Source of the DNA: Planctomycetota bacterium | GTDB lineage: Bacteria; Planctomycetota; Phycisphaerae; UBA1845; UTPLA1 | Direction of reading: 5' to 3' | NCBI GenBank assembly: GCA_015654675.1 | Contig: JAATGM010000028.1 | Location: forward strand, 16,872 to 80,871 | DNA: 64,000 nt | Shown here: positions 43,897 to 51,882 of the stretch, piece by piece | Layout of the letters: the number at the start of each line of letters is the position of its first letter | Numbering within the stretch: the stretch's first letter is position 1 | Notes under the pieces: generated by a model | Told to the model about the DNA's origin: nothing | Seen by the model: only the letters and a program-made list of their open reading frames with translations | The model's database searches: none | Made by a program: the position numbers and the translations under genes

Positions 43897-44526
43897 CTAG
43901 ATTAGGCCGAGCCAGCGCAAGGCGGCCAGCGATCCAACAACTGCCCCCAATGCGATGTACGTGGCGCCGCAGATCTTGCACCAAATGCCGGTCAGCACTG
44001 GAAAGCCGGCCTTCGGCGACAGCGAGATTCGACCGCTTAGGATGCCCTCGATTCCATAACTTACCGCACCGATTGCCAAAAAGAGCAGGAAAGGTTCAAT
44101 CCGGCGTTGCGACCGAAACGCTGCGAACATAACCACAAGCAGAATGAACCCGCTGATGTAGGCCCACTTCAGGCGGCGCCAAAGGCGAATTCGCTCGACC
44201 CGTGGCCCAACCGACGCGAACCGCATGGTTTGGATGGACTGACCGCATTCCGGGCACTTGCCGTTCGCTGACAGCCCGCGCAGGTTGTATTTGCAATACG
44301 GGCAGAACGAGTCTGTTTGAATGACGCCGCGACGCTCGCCAACCGCTTGAAGGGATGGAATCAGCCGCTTGGGAACCGCGCATGTATCGCCGCAGTCGAC
44401 ACACTTCATGAGGACATGATTCGAAGTCTCGACCAATTCTCCCGGCCGCTTGCCATATACCAGGTTGAGATTTGGCGATTCGCACGCACGGCAACGTGCT
44501 ATTTCATTCAGGTCCGGTGACGTCAT
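43897..44526 (-). CDS. Zinc-ribbon membrane protein
   Basis: The 209-residue product has three Cys-pair knuckles in its first 110 residues: CRACES (12-17) with CVDC (42-45), and CPYC (74-77) with CPEC (90-93). It then has two or three spans and a last CKICG. The second pair looks like the FCPYCKYNLRGL motif found in planctomycete membrane proteins. It is probably a regulator or scaffold at the membrane. Its promoter is the copied valS promoter, about 60 bases upstream. Confidence 0.82.
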   Translation of the reverse strand: MTSPDLNEIARCRACESPNLNLVYGKRPGELVETSNHVLMKCVDCGDTCAVPKRLIPSLQAVGERRGVIQTDSFCPYCKYNLRGLSANGKCPECGQSIQTMRFASVGPRVERIRLWRRLKWAYISGFILLVVMFAAFRSQRRIEPFLLFLAIGAVSYGIEGILSGRISLSPKAGFPVLTGIWCKICGATYIALGAVVGSLAALRWLGLI

Positions 44527-44530
44527 GCGT

Positions 44531-44575
44531 CTAAGACTCGCGCAGGGAACGTCTCTTAGATGGGTTATCGCTTAT
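44531..44575 (-). pseudogene. 14-codon relic of the valS N-terminus
   Basis: The frame reads ISDNPSKRRSLRES then TAG, against MSDTPSKAYSPREL in valS. The start is ATA and a stop ends it two bases before the zinc-ribbon gene region. It marks the break point of the duplication. Confidence 0.75.
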
Positions 44576-44584
44576 GTTGAGAAC

Positions 44585-44613
44585 ATTACACGGGCAGCCG
44601 GGGCAAACGCCAA
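44585..44613 (-). promoter_or_regulatory. Copied valS promoter ahead of the zinc-ribbon gene
   Basis: TTGGCG, 17 bases, TGTAAT, the same spacing as the valS promoter. The transcript would carry a leader of about 50 bases containing the valS relic. Confidence 0.5.
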
Positions 44614-44775
44614 GCGGCGAGCGAGATTCCGCCTGAATCCCGATTCCGACTAGGCCAGTGGCGACATCACTTATCCCGGTATTCGCGCCATTGCATCGAT
44701 CGTCGTGCCCACATCGGGCCGTGCTTATGTAATCTTGCCGTGGCCGCAGGCGTTCACTCCATTTAGGATTCATTC

Positions 44776-46713
44776 ATGTGCGGCATCGCCGGCTACATCC
44801 GACCGTCCGGGCTGCTTGATGCGGCCGTTCTCGAACGCATGACGGCTGCGCTGCATTGCCGTGGGCCCGACGGCCACGGCTTCTGGACTGATCCTGCGGC
44901 CGGGGTTGCCTTTGGGCATACGCGACTGGCCGTGATCGACCTGTCGCACGCCGCCGATCAGCCGATGATCGAACAGGCCGGGCCGCTTGCACTGATCTAC
45001 AACGGCGAGCTCTACAACTTTGCCGAGCTTCGGGCGGAACTTGTCGCGCAGGGTGCGACTTTCAAATCGACCGGCGACACGGCAGTGCTGTTTGAGCTGT
45101 GCCGCCGCGATCCGGAGTTGCGATTCCTTCCACGACTCAATGGGATGTTCGCGTTCGCATTCTGGGATGGCCGGACGCAAATGCTTTCGCTGGTTCGCGA
45201 TCGCACCGGTGTGAAGCCGTTGCTGCACGCACCGATCGACGGCGGCGGTATCGCGTTCGCGTCCGAGATGTCGGCGCTTCGACCCGTCTTGCCCGATCTT
45301 TCGATATCACCCGCTTCCGTCATCCAATTGCTGACATTGGGCTTCATTGGCGCGCCCGCGACTATTTTCGAGCGCGTCTTCAAGCTCGAGCCCGGCCATC
45401 TTCTGCGGTGGAACGCGGGGCACTCAGAAATTCGCCGGTGGGCACCGGGTGTTGCGGCGACGCCTTCGGTTGGGAGTTTCGGCGATGCCAAGGTCCGGCT
45501 GCGCGATACGCTTCGTCGGGCCGTCTGCGATCGTCTTGTGGCCGATGTCCCGGTGGGTGTCTTTCTTTCAGGCGGCATCGACTCGTCCATCGTCACCGCG
45601 ATGGCTGCTCAATACGGCGGCGGGACGATCAAGACGTTTTCCGTCGGCTTCCCCGGCGAGCCGGCATTCGATGAGACGCGCTACGCGCAAGCCGTGGCCG
45701 ATCGCTACGCCACGCAGCACACCATCCTGCCGCTTTCGCTGGAAGACATTCGAAACGCCATCCCGGCTGTCTTCGATCATCTGGGCGAGCCGTTTGCGGA
45801 TAGTTCATCGCTGCCCACCTACCTCTTGAGTCGCCTGACACGACAGCACGTCACGGTCGCGCTCTCCGGAGATGGCGCCGACGAACTCTTTGCCGGCTAT
45901 CGGCGGTACGTTGCGGTGCGGCTCATTGAGCGTTTCGGTTGGCTGGCGAACTCACCGCTGTACGCGCCGCTTCGTCGTGCAGTCGAGATGCTTCCGACGC
46001 GGCGCGAGACGCGCGTCGGTTCGAAGATCAGCCAGCTCAAGCGCGCCTTACGCGGCCTCGATGCCCGCCGCGAATCGCGCTATGCCAATTGGATGCGAAT
46101 CACCGACGACGCCACGCTCGCCCGATTGCTCACCAACGGCGATGCCGCCCAGTTCGCTCGCGGCATTGAGAAATACCTCTGGTCGCATCGTGGCCTCCCG
46201 CGAGACAGCGACGAGCTCAACGCCCATCTTCTGACCGAGTGGACGACCTCGCTGCCCGATGACATGCTCACGAAGGTCGATCTCATGAGCATGGCCCACT
46301 CGCTTGAAGTGCGCTCGCCGTTCCTCGATTTCCGGGTGGTCGATCTGGTTGCTCCACTTCCGGCCGAATGGAAGCTGGCGGGCTGGCGGAAGAAGCACCT
46401 GCTGATCGAGGCGTTCACCGGCGACCTGCCGCCGCTGCTGCACCACCGCCCCAAGCAGGGATTTGAGGTGCCGGTCGGTCCATGGCTGCGTGGCCCGCTT
46501 TATCAGTTGGCCCGCCGACTCATCGAGGATGATCGTGCCTTTTTCGGCCCGCTCCTTTCGCGGCCCGGCGCCCTGGCGCTGCTTGAGGATCACCGAACGG
46601 GTCGGGCCGACCATACCTCCACGCTTTGGTCGCTGGTTGCCTTGCTGAGCTGGCATGAGCGGCATGCAGCCGGCGTCTCTCTGGCGGCCAGCCAGCCGGC
46701 TAACGCGTGGTGA
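44776..46713 (+). CDS. asnB: Asparagine synthetase (glutamine-hydrolysing)
   Basis: The 645-residue protein begins MCGIAGY, so Cys2 is the glutaminase nucleophile. RGPDGHG (near 30), NGELYNF (near 76) and DRTGVKPL (near 145) complete the N-terminal domain. The synthetase domain has the PP-loop SGGIDSS near 266, GDGADELFAGY near 369 and KVDLMSMAHSLEVRSPFLD near 500. It makes Asn from Asp and Gln, or amidates a cell-envelope or secondary-metabolite substrate, as many AsnB relatives do. AGGA lies 7 bases before the start. Confidence 0.96.
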   Translation: MCGIAGYIRPSGLLDAAVLERMTAALHCRGPDGHGFWTDPAAGVAFGHTRLAVIDLSHAADQPMIEQAGPLALIYNGELYNFAELRAELVAQGATFKSTGDTAVLFELCRRDPELRFLPRLNGMFAFAFWDGRTQMLSLVRDRTGVKPLLHAPIDGGGIAFASEMSALRPVLPDLSISPASVIQLLTLGFIGAPATIFERVFKLEPGHLLRWNAGHSEIRRWAPGVAATPSVGSFGDAKVRLRDTLRRAVCDRLVADVPVGVFLSGGIDSSIVTAMAAQYGGGTIKTFSVGFPGEPAFDETRYAQAVADRYATQHTILPLSLEDIRNAIPAVFDHLGEPFADSSSLPTYLLSRLTRQHVTVALSGDGADELFAGYRRYVAVRLIERFGWLANSPLYAPLRRAVEMLPTRRETRVGSKISQLKRALRGLDARRESRYANWMRITDDATLARLLTNGDAAQFARGIEKYLWSHRGLPRDSDELNAHLLTEWTTSLPDDMLTKVDLMSMAHSLEVRSPFLDFRVVDLVAPLPAEWKLAGWRKKHLLIEAFTGDLPPLLHHRPKQGFEVPVGPWLRGPLYQLARRLIEDDRAFFGPLLSRPGALALLEDHRTGRADHTSTLWSLVALLSWHERHAAGVSLAASQPANAW

Positions 46714-46856
46714 CGCCTCCAAGTCGCCGACGTTCAACAGGTTACGTTGGCCTCCCAGTCGCACTTGCGAGCTTTGGCGGCTTCCTGTAATCTTCCCCCT
46801 TCGTTTATTAGGACGATCTGCGCGTCAGTTCGGCGGCGCGGTCGGAACCGACGCCC

Positions 46857-47366
46857 ATGAAGTTCGTTCTATTGGACCGGATTGTCGCCTTGGAGCCGCA
46901 GCGCTCCATCGCCACGCGAAAAGCACTGACGCTGGCCGAGGAATATCTCGCCGACCACTTCCCCACATTTCCGGTCATGCCGGGTGTGATGATGTTGGAG
47001 GCGATGGTTCAATCGGCGGCCTGGCTCGTGCGGGCCTCGACCGGCTTTTCAGCCAGTCTGGTGACGCTCGAGGAAGCCAAGAACGTCACATACAAGAGCT
47101 TCGTCGCCCCCGGGCGCGTGCTCGAACTCAAAATTGACGCGGTCCGCATCGAGGCGGCCGCCAGTGAATTCCGCGGCGTCGGCATCTGCGGCGACCGCGA
47201 GATGGTCAAGGCCCAGATCAAGCTGCGGCACCGCAACCTGGCGGACCGCGAGCCGCATCTGGCCGAAACGGATCGGACGCTCGTCAGCAAGGCACGCGAG
47301 TTGTTTGCCCTTCTGGGCGGGCCGGCGTTGCTGGCTTCATCGACGCCGGCGACTGTCGCGGGCTAG
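46857..47366 (+). CDS. FabZ-like 3-hydroxyacyl-ACP dehydratase, first copy
   Basis: The 169-residue hotdog protein has DHFPTFPVMPGVMMLEAM, with the catalytic H34 and E48. The C-terminal 30 residues extend beyond the usual FabZ. It is the first gene of a set with an ACP and a second FabZ-like gene, all on the plus strand with short gaps. Confidence 0.92.
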   Translation: MKFVLLDRIVALEPQRSIATRKALTLAEEYLADHFPTFPVMPGVMMLEAMVQSAAWLVRASTGFSASLVTLEEAKNVTYKSFVAPGRVLELKIDAVRIEAAASEFRGVGICGDREMVKAQIKLRHRNLADREPHLAETDRTLVSKARELFALLGGPALLASSTPATVAG

Positions 47367-47416
47367 CGAGAACGGAATCGCACGACGAGCGAGAGATTAT
47401 TAGGAGTGAATCAACG

Positions 47417-47809
47417 ATGGGTATGAGCCGAGACGAAGTCTTTGCAAAGGTGAAGGAAGTGTTGGTCGACGCGCTAGGCGTCGATGATGACGCCGTGACG
47501 GAGAAGGCCACGCTGACCGGCGACCTCGGCGCCGAATCGATCGACTTCCTCGACATTGTCTTCCGGCTCGAGAAGACGTTCGCGATCAAGATTCCGCGCG
47601 GCGAGCTCTTCCCCGACGACATTCTGAACAACCCAGAGTACGTCGAGAACGGCAAGCTGACGGCCAACGGCCTCGCTCAGCTCAAGAAGACCATGCCGCA
47701 CGCCGACTTCACGGACTTCCAGAAGGACCCGGACGTCAACAAGATGCCCAACCTTTTTACGGTCCGGACGATCGTCAATTACGTCGCATCGAAGGTCGGC
47801 GCGTCCTAA
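47417..47809 (+). CDS. Acyl carrier protein
   Basis: The 130-residue protein has the phosphopantetheine motif GAESIDFLD (S41) in a helical bundle. It is longer than housekeeping ACP (about 78 residues), with an extra 50-residue C-terminal part (VNKMPNLFTVRTIVNYV) that ends like the usual last helix, so an insert sits between helices III and IV. AGGAG precedes the ATG. It probably serves the flanking dehydratases. Confidence 0.93.
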   Translation: MGMSRDEVFAKVKEVLVDALGVDDDAVTEKATLTGDLGAESIDFLDIVFRLEKTFAIKIPRGELFPDDILNNPEYVENGKLTANGLAQLKKTMPHADFTDFQKDPDVNKMPNLFTVRTIVNYVASKVGAS

Positions 47810-47839
47810 GGATTTGCATGGGCGTTCGGCAAGTGACGT

Positions 47840-48316
47840 ATGCGTTGGATCTGGATCGACAAGTTCGTTGAGTTCGAATCCGGCAAGCGGGCCGTCGCGG
47901 TCAAAAACGTCTCGCTGGCCGAAGAGCACCTGCACGACCACTTCCCCGGTTATCCCGTCATGCCTGCTTCGCTGATGATCGAGGGCATGGCCCAGACGGC
48001 CGGCATTCTCGTCGGCGAGGCGCGTGCGTTCGCGGAAAAGGTAATCCTCGCCAAAGTGAAGCGGGCCCGCTTCGAATATGAGGTTGTGCCCGGCGATCAG
48101 CTTACTTACGACGCGCTCATCGAGCGGATTGACGACGCCGCGGCTTACACGGCGGGTAAGGTGCTCTGCAACGGGAAGCCGCTGGGCGAAGTTGATATTG
48201 TCTTCTCCCACATCGATCAGAACATGAGCGGGCTCGATTTCCCCGAAGAGAATTTCGTCTTCACCGATCAATTCAAATCGCTACTCGCCGGCCACGACGT
48301 CAAACGTCCCGGCTGA
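47840..48316 (+). CDS. FabZ-like 3-hydroxyacyl-ACP dehydratase, second copy
   Basis: The 158-residue hotdog protein has DHFPGYPVMPASLMIEGM, with H34 and E48 at the same places as the first copy. The two differ across most of the rest, so they probably form a heterodimer or act at different chain lengths. No ketosynthase follows. Confidence 0.92.
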   Translation: MRWIWIDKFVEFESGKRAVAVKNVSLAEEHLHDHFPGYPVMPASLMIEGMAQTAGILVGEARAFAEKVILAKVKRARFEYEVVPGDQLTYDALIERIDDAAAYTAGKVLCNGKPLGEVDIVFSHIDQNMSGLDFPEENFVFTDQFKSLLAGHDVKRPG

Positions 48317-48690
48317 CATCAACTCCGTCATCAGCACCTCCGATTCGCCGGCGCGCTTTGATGTGGAGCCGCTGGTTTGCCGGCCGTGTCTGTCACATTT
48401 CCGTGATTGATGTCACGACAAGCCGCCCAATCGGGTTGTTCGCAGCGATTATCATTTTTGTCATGTTGCCCGCGCGACGCCTTCACGGCCACGCCACGGG
48501 TCCCGTAATCGACGCCGCGGCCGCTGGCTGCGGGTCGTAACCGATGGCGGCTCAACTGCTTGCGGCCGTGCGCCCGATAGAAAGCTGGCGGCGGTGGTCG
48601 CAGACGCGACCCGGCGCGTTGGCTTGTGTAAAATGGGCTGAATGAGATAATGCTTGTCTCGCCTCGCCGGTGGGCTCCCTTGGAGTGATC
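48317..48690. other. Intergenic stretch before the small lipoprotein array
   Basis: 374 bases with no supported gene. It holds a CRP/FNR-type palindrome at 48402-48417 and otherwise GC-rich sequence with no repeat seen. Confidence 0.5.
48402..48417. promoter_or_regulatory. CRP/FNR-type palindrome
   Basis: CGTGA, six bases, TCACG: perfect half-sites at the spacing used by CRP/FNR-family regulators. It lies about 275 bases before the first tiny lipoprotein gene and 85 after the second FabZ gene. The target is uncertain. Confidence 0.35.
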
Positions 48691-48909
48691 ATGCGTTTTA
48701 TTCCTTCGTTTCGTACGGTTCGCCGTATCGCCTTGCCCATCCTCATGGGCGCGACCGTCTTCCAGATTCAGAACTGCAGCCAGCCCGTACGGGATTCGTT
48801 CCTCACGGGCATTCAGACGTCGCTCACCGGCCTGGTGACGTCGCTGATCAACACGTTCTTCCTCGTCCTGACCACCACCACCATCCCGACGACGCAGACC
48901 GTCATCTGA
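48691..48909 (+). CDS. Tiny exported lipoprotein-like protein 1 of 3
   Basis: The product is 72 residues: a basic start (MRFIPSFRTVRR), a hydrophobic segment and a Cys at residue 29, then about 43 residues rich in Thr, Ser, Leu and Val, ending TTTTIPTTQTVI. GGAG lies 7 bases before the ATG. The Cys context (QIQNC) is a weak lipobox. It heads a run of three similarly built genes on the plus strand. The function is unknown. Confidence 0.7.
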   Translation: MRFIPSFRTVRRIALPILMGATVFQIQNCSQPVRDSFLTGIQTSLTGLVTSLINTFFLVLTTTTIPTTQTVI

Positions 48910-49023
48910 TCCGCCGGATGGCGCACGAATGCGCATCCGGTCGGGGGCTTGCGGCCCGCCGGAAATCGGTATAATCCGGCCGGCGCGGTGCGGACGATCC
49001 GCCTGCGCGGATGGAGGAACGCG

Positions 49024-49224
49024 ATGGTGCGGCGCGTGCGGATGCTGAAGCGTGGGGTGGCGATTGCGGCCGGGGCCTATCTGCTCGGTGCGGCCGGCTG
49101 TCTGCCCAACGGCGGTCTGACCGAAGTGGCGGCCGAGAACATCGTCCGCACGATCAACCTTTACACCTCGTCGATCGTCTCGCTGCTGTTCCTCAACTTC
49201 AACCCGTTTTTCGGCGCAGTATGA
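49024..49224 (+). CDS. Tiny exported lipoprotein-like protein 2 of 3
   Basis: The product is 66 residues with a basic start, a hydrophobic span and lipobox LGAAGC (Cys at residue 26), then LPNGGL and a 33-residue amphipathic segment (IVRTINLYTSSIVSLLFLNF) ending GAV. GGAGG lies 8 bases before the ATG. It has the same layout as its two neighbours. Confidence 0.75.
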   Translation: MVRRVRMLKRGVAIAAGAYLLGAAGCLPNGGLTEVAAENIVRTINLYTSSIVSLLFLNFNPFFGAV

Positions 49225-49236
49225 GGGAGCGCGGTC

Positions 49237-49449
49237 ATGCCTAAGAATTCATCGCGGAGTGGGATGTATCAGCGTCGAATCCGTCGCGCCAAGTGGCTGG
49301 CCCTGGCGGCTGCCATGATGCCGCTGACGCAGTTTCTGGCCTGCGGCCCGGACGTGCTTGGGGCCATCAGCTTCGAGACGCAGAACTTCCTCAACGGCGT
49401 CATCTTCCAGTGGACCGATACGTGGGTCCGCAACATTTTCAACATTTAG
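49237..49449 (+). CDS. Tiny exported lipoprotein-like protein 3 of 3
   Basis: The product is 70 residues: a basic start, an alanine-rich span, then FLAC (Cys at residue 36) and GPDVLGAISFETQNFLNG, ending WVRNIFNI. GAGGGAG precedes the ATG. It starts 13 bases after the stop of its neighbour and ends against the convergent GNAT gene. Confidence 0.75.
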   Translation: MPKNSSRSGMYQRRIRRAKWLALAAAMMPLTQFLACGPDVLGAISFETQNFLNGVIFQWTDTWVRNIFNI

Positions 49450-50066
49450 CGAGTTGAGCGGGCCGAGACGGTCAGGCGAACGAGCGGGCGGCGCGGGTTG
49501 GCGCGGCTCGCGACGGTGAAGCCCTGCGCATCGAAGATGCCCTTGGGGCCGGTCCACGAGAAGGCGGCCGGCAATGGCTTGCCGTCGGTCGCATTGGTAA
49601 CGGGGTAACCCTCAATGCATGTTGCTCCGGCCTTACGCGCCGCTGCCACGGCGGCGGCGAGCAGGCCGCGCGCCACGCCGCGACCACGATGTCCGGCGAG
49701 GATGAAGAAGCACGGAATGGACCACACTTCGGCGTCATCGGGCGGTCGATAGGCCTTAACGGTTTCGACGCGCGGGAAGTCGGAGCGCGGCCCGAAGGCG
49801 CACCAGCCGATCGGCTCGTCGCCGTCAAAGGCGAGAATGGCGCGGGCGCGGCCTGATTCGATCAGTCGCTTGAGCGAGCGGCGGGCCTTATCGCCCTTCA
49901 TGTCGTGCCACGTCTTGCCGCCGCGCTCGACGCGCCACCACATGCACCAGCAGCCACCGCAGGCCCCGCGCTCGCCGAAAAGTTGCTCAACGATGGGCCA
50001 GTCGCGCCGCGTCAACGCGCGATAGCGCAGCTTGCCGGATGGGCGGATCGGCGCGGCGCGAGGCAT
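49446..50066 (-). CDS. GNAT family N-acetyltransferase
   Basis: The 206-residue protein has the GNAT acetyl-CoA loop HRGRGVARGLL near residue 127. The N-terminal segment GACGGCWCMWWR near 35 is a known subfamily mark. Its start overlaps the upstream metallopeptidase stop (TGATG), so the two are co-translated. The substrate is unknown. Confidence 0.9.
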   Translation of the reverse strand: MPRAAPIRPSGKLRYRALTRRDWPIVEQLFGERGACGGCWCMWWRVERGGKTWHDMKGDKARRSLKRLIESGRARAILAFDGDEPIGWCAFGPRSDFPRVETVKAYRPPDDAEVWSIPCFFILAGHRGRGVARGLLAAAVAAARKAGATCIEGYPVTNATDGKPLPAAFSWTGPKGIFDAQGFTVASRANPRRPLVRLTVSARSTR

Positions 50067-51721
50067 CAGTTGAGTCCGAGGACGGACGCGCCCTGCTCAA
50101 AGACGATGTCGACCGGAATGTTGGCCTTGGCGAGCCGATGGAGCGCGGCCTGCAGCGCCGGGCTGACCTTGCCCGATTCGCCCGACCAGGCCTTCACGCC
50201 GTCGTAGTCGCCGTCACCCTGGAACTTCAGAATCTTCGCGGCCAGCGCTTCGACGGCCTTCTCCATCTTGGCCTCATCGACGCGATACCGGCCGGACGAA
50301 TCGACGCTGAATGCCCCGGCCTGCTGGAAGAAGTTGAAGCAGGCCATGTTGGCCCGGCCGTGGGCACTGGAGGCCCCGAAGCGAACCGAACGAATGATGC
50401 CCGCCATGAATGTGACGTAGTGGTCCATCGCGGCCGCGTCCTTCCACTCGCCGCGTTTGATGAGTTGGGTGACCATGTAGAGCCCGAGGATGTCGGCTTT
50501 GCCCTCTTCGAGTGCGCCGGCCTGCTCCTTCAGGGCATCGCGGACCGTGCCCTTGCCGTTGATGGTGCTCTTGATGCCGAGCCCGTGGGCAACTTCATGG
50601 AACATCGTGTCGCCGAAGAAGGCCTCGAAGGTGATGTGCTTGCGCTGGTCGGTGGCAATGAGCTGGTCGGCGATGGGCACGAGAATCTTGTCGAACTTGG
50701 CCCGCATGGCGTTCTTGAGTTGCAGCCGCCGCGTGCCTTTCTTGAGCTGGACCTGCTCGTCATTCGGCAGGTTGATGGCGATGGTCTTCGCGCCCGCATT
50801 GCAGTCGCCGGCGTAGTAGATGGCGTCGTAGGCGTTAAGGTCGGAGGCGCTGCCGGGCGTTTCCTTCTTATAGGCGTCGGGCACGGGCAGGCCGCGCTGT
50901 AGCTCCGGGAGGAACGCGGCGTAGCGTTCGAGGCGCTTGCTCCAGACCTTGTCTTTGACGAGCACGTATGCTTCGTGCGCCGCCTTGTAGCCGAAGAGTC
51001 GGTCCTCGTACGTCTCAATCGGCCCGACGACGAAGTCGACGGTGTTGTCCTTCATGTCGAGCCACGCGAAGTCGCTGGCCTGGTAGTTGTCGGATTCGAG
51101 GGCCGCGGCGCGGAGCTCAAGGTAGCGCTTGAATCCGGGGTCTTCGGCCAGTGCGGCGGCGGCTCGGATCGAGCGTACGGCGGCCTGCACGGGCTCGGCG
51201 AAATGCTGGTGGTAGGGCACCGCGACAAGCTGACCTCCCGGGCCGCGCTCGATCACGGTGTATTCGCTCTTGAACGCCGTAGCGTCGGCCGGGTGGGCCG
51301 CGATGAATTGCTCGAAGTCGGTCTTGGTCAGATCGTGCGGATAGAAATTCGCAGTGGCCGGTTTTTCGCCGACACCCTGAATGAAGGCCTGATCATTGTC
51401 GAGCCGGTCCCACGGGCCGTAATTGATCTCGGCATAGCGGCGTGCATCCGGGTCGGCGATGGCCGCGAGGAATTGCTGCTTCTCGCCCCACGCCTCGAGC
51501 CAGAAGATGCGGTCCATCTGTTGAGCGGCGTCGATCAAGAGCGGGAGCATCTTGCGCTCGTTGGGCGTCAGCGACGAAACGTCGGTCGTGAGACGGACGG
51601 ATGCGTAGCGGGCGAGCTTGTCCTTCACTCCGGGCATGGGGCGATACTCCTTGGCGGCGGGTTGCGGGACGGGCGCTAGCAATAAGGCAGGAAGAGTGAA
51701 CGCGAGCGATTGAATGAGCAC
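50066..51721 (-). CDS. M49-like (dipeptidyl-peptidase III type) zinc metallopeptidase
   Basis: The 551-residue protein starts with a signal peptide (residues 1-18). It has MFHEVAHGLG near residue 372, giving the zinc histidines and catalytic Glu, and EEGKADILGLYM near 403, the second zinc site. DPP III itself has HEXXGH; this bacterial branch has HEXXH. It is probably a periplasmic or surface peptidase that feeds di- or oligopeptides to the neighbouring carriers. Confidence 0.9.
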   Translation of the reverse strand: MLIQSLAFTLPALLLAPVPQPAAKEYRPMPGVKDKLARYASVRLTTDVSSLTPNERKMLPLLIDAAQQMDRIFWLEAWGEKQQFLAAIADPDARRYAEINYGPWDRLDNDQAFIQGVGEKPATANFYPHDLTKTDFEQFIAAHPADATAFKSEYTVIERGPGGQLVAVPYHQHFAEPVQAAVRSIRAAAALAEDPGFKRYLELRAAALESDNYQASDFAWLDMKDNTVDFVVGPIETYEDRLFGYKAAHEAYVLVKDKVWSKRLERYAAFLPELQRGLPVPDAYKKETPGSASDLNAYDAIYYAGDCNAGAKTIAINLPNDEQVQLKKGTRRLQLKNAMRAKFDKILVPIADQLIATDQRKHITFEAFFGDTMFHEVAHGLGIKSTINGKGTVRDALKEQAGALEEGKADILGLYMVTQLIKRGEWKDAAAMDHYVTFMAGIIRSVRFGASSAHGRANMACFNFFQQAGAFSVDSSGRYRVDEAKMEKAVEALAAKILKFQGDGDYDGVKAWSGESGKVSPALQAALHRLAKANIPVDIVFEQGASVLGLN

Positions 51722-51882
51722 GTTAGGCCTCCGCTGGTATGAGTCATGGATTTAGTTCGTCCCGATTGTCGGCGAGGGGAGGCGTGGGTGGCAAGGCGTC
51801 GGGGGATTACGATGGAATCGGGTTGCGAAAATCGGTAATCTGGCGGGATTCATCGCCGTCACTCTTTCGAAAGGGCGCGTGC

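Larger units (their letters stand above)
44528..44620 (-). repeat. valS 5' end and promoter, second copy
   Basis: This copy aligns without gaps to 43431-43523. The promoter part is well kept. The coding part has drifted and the start codon is now ATA. Confidence 0.8.
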
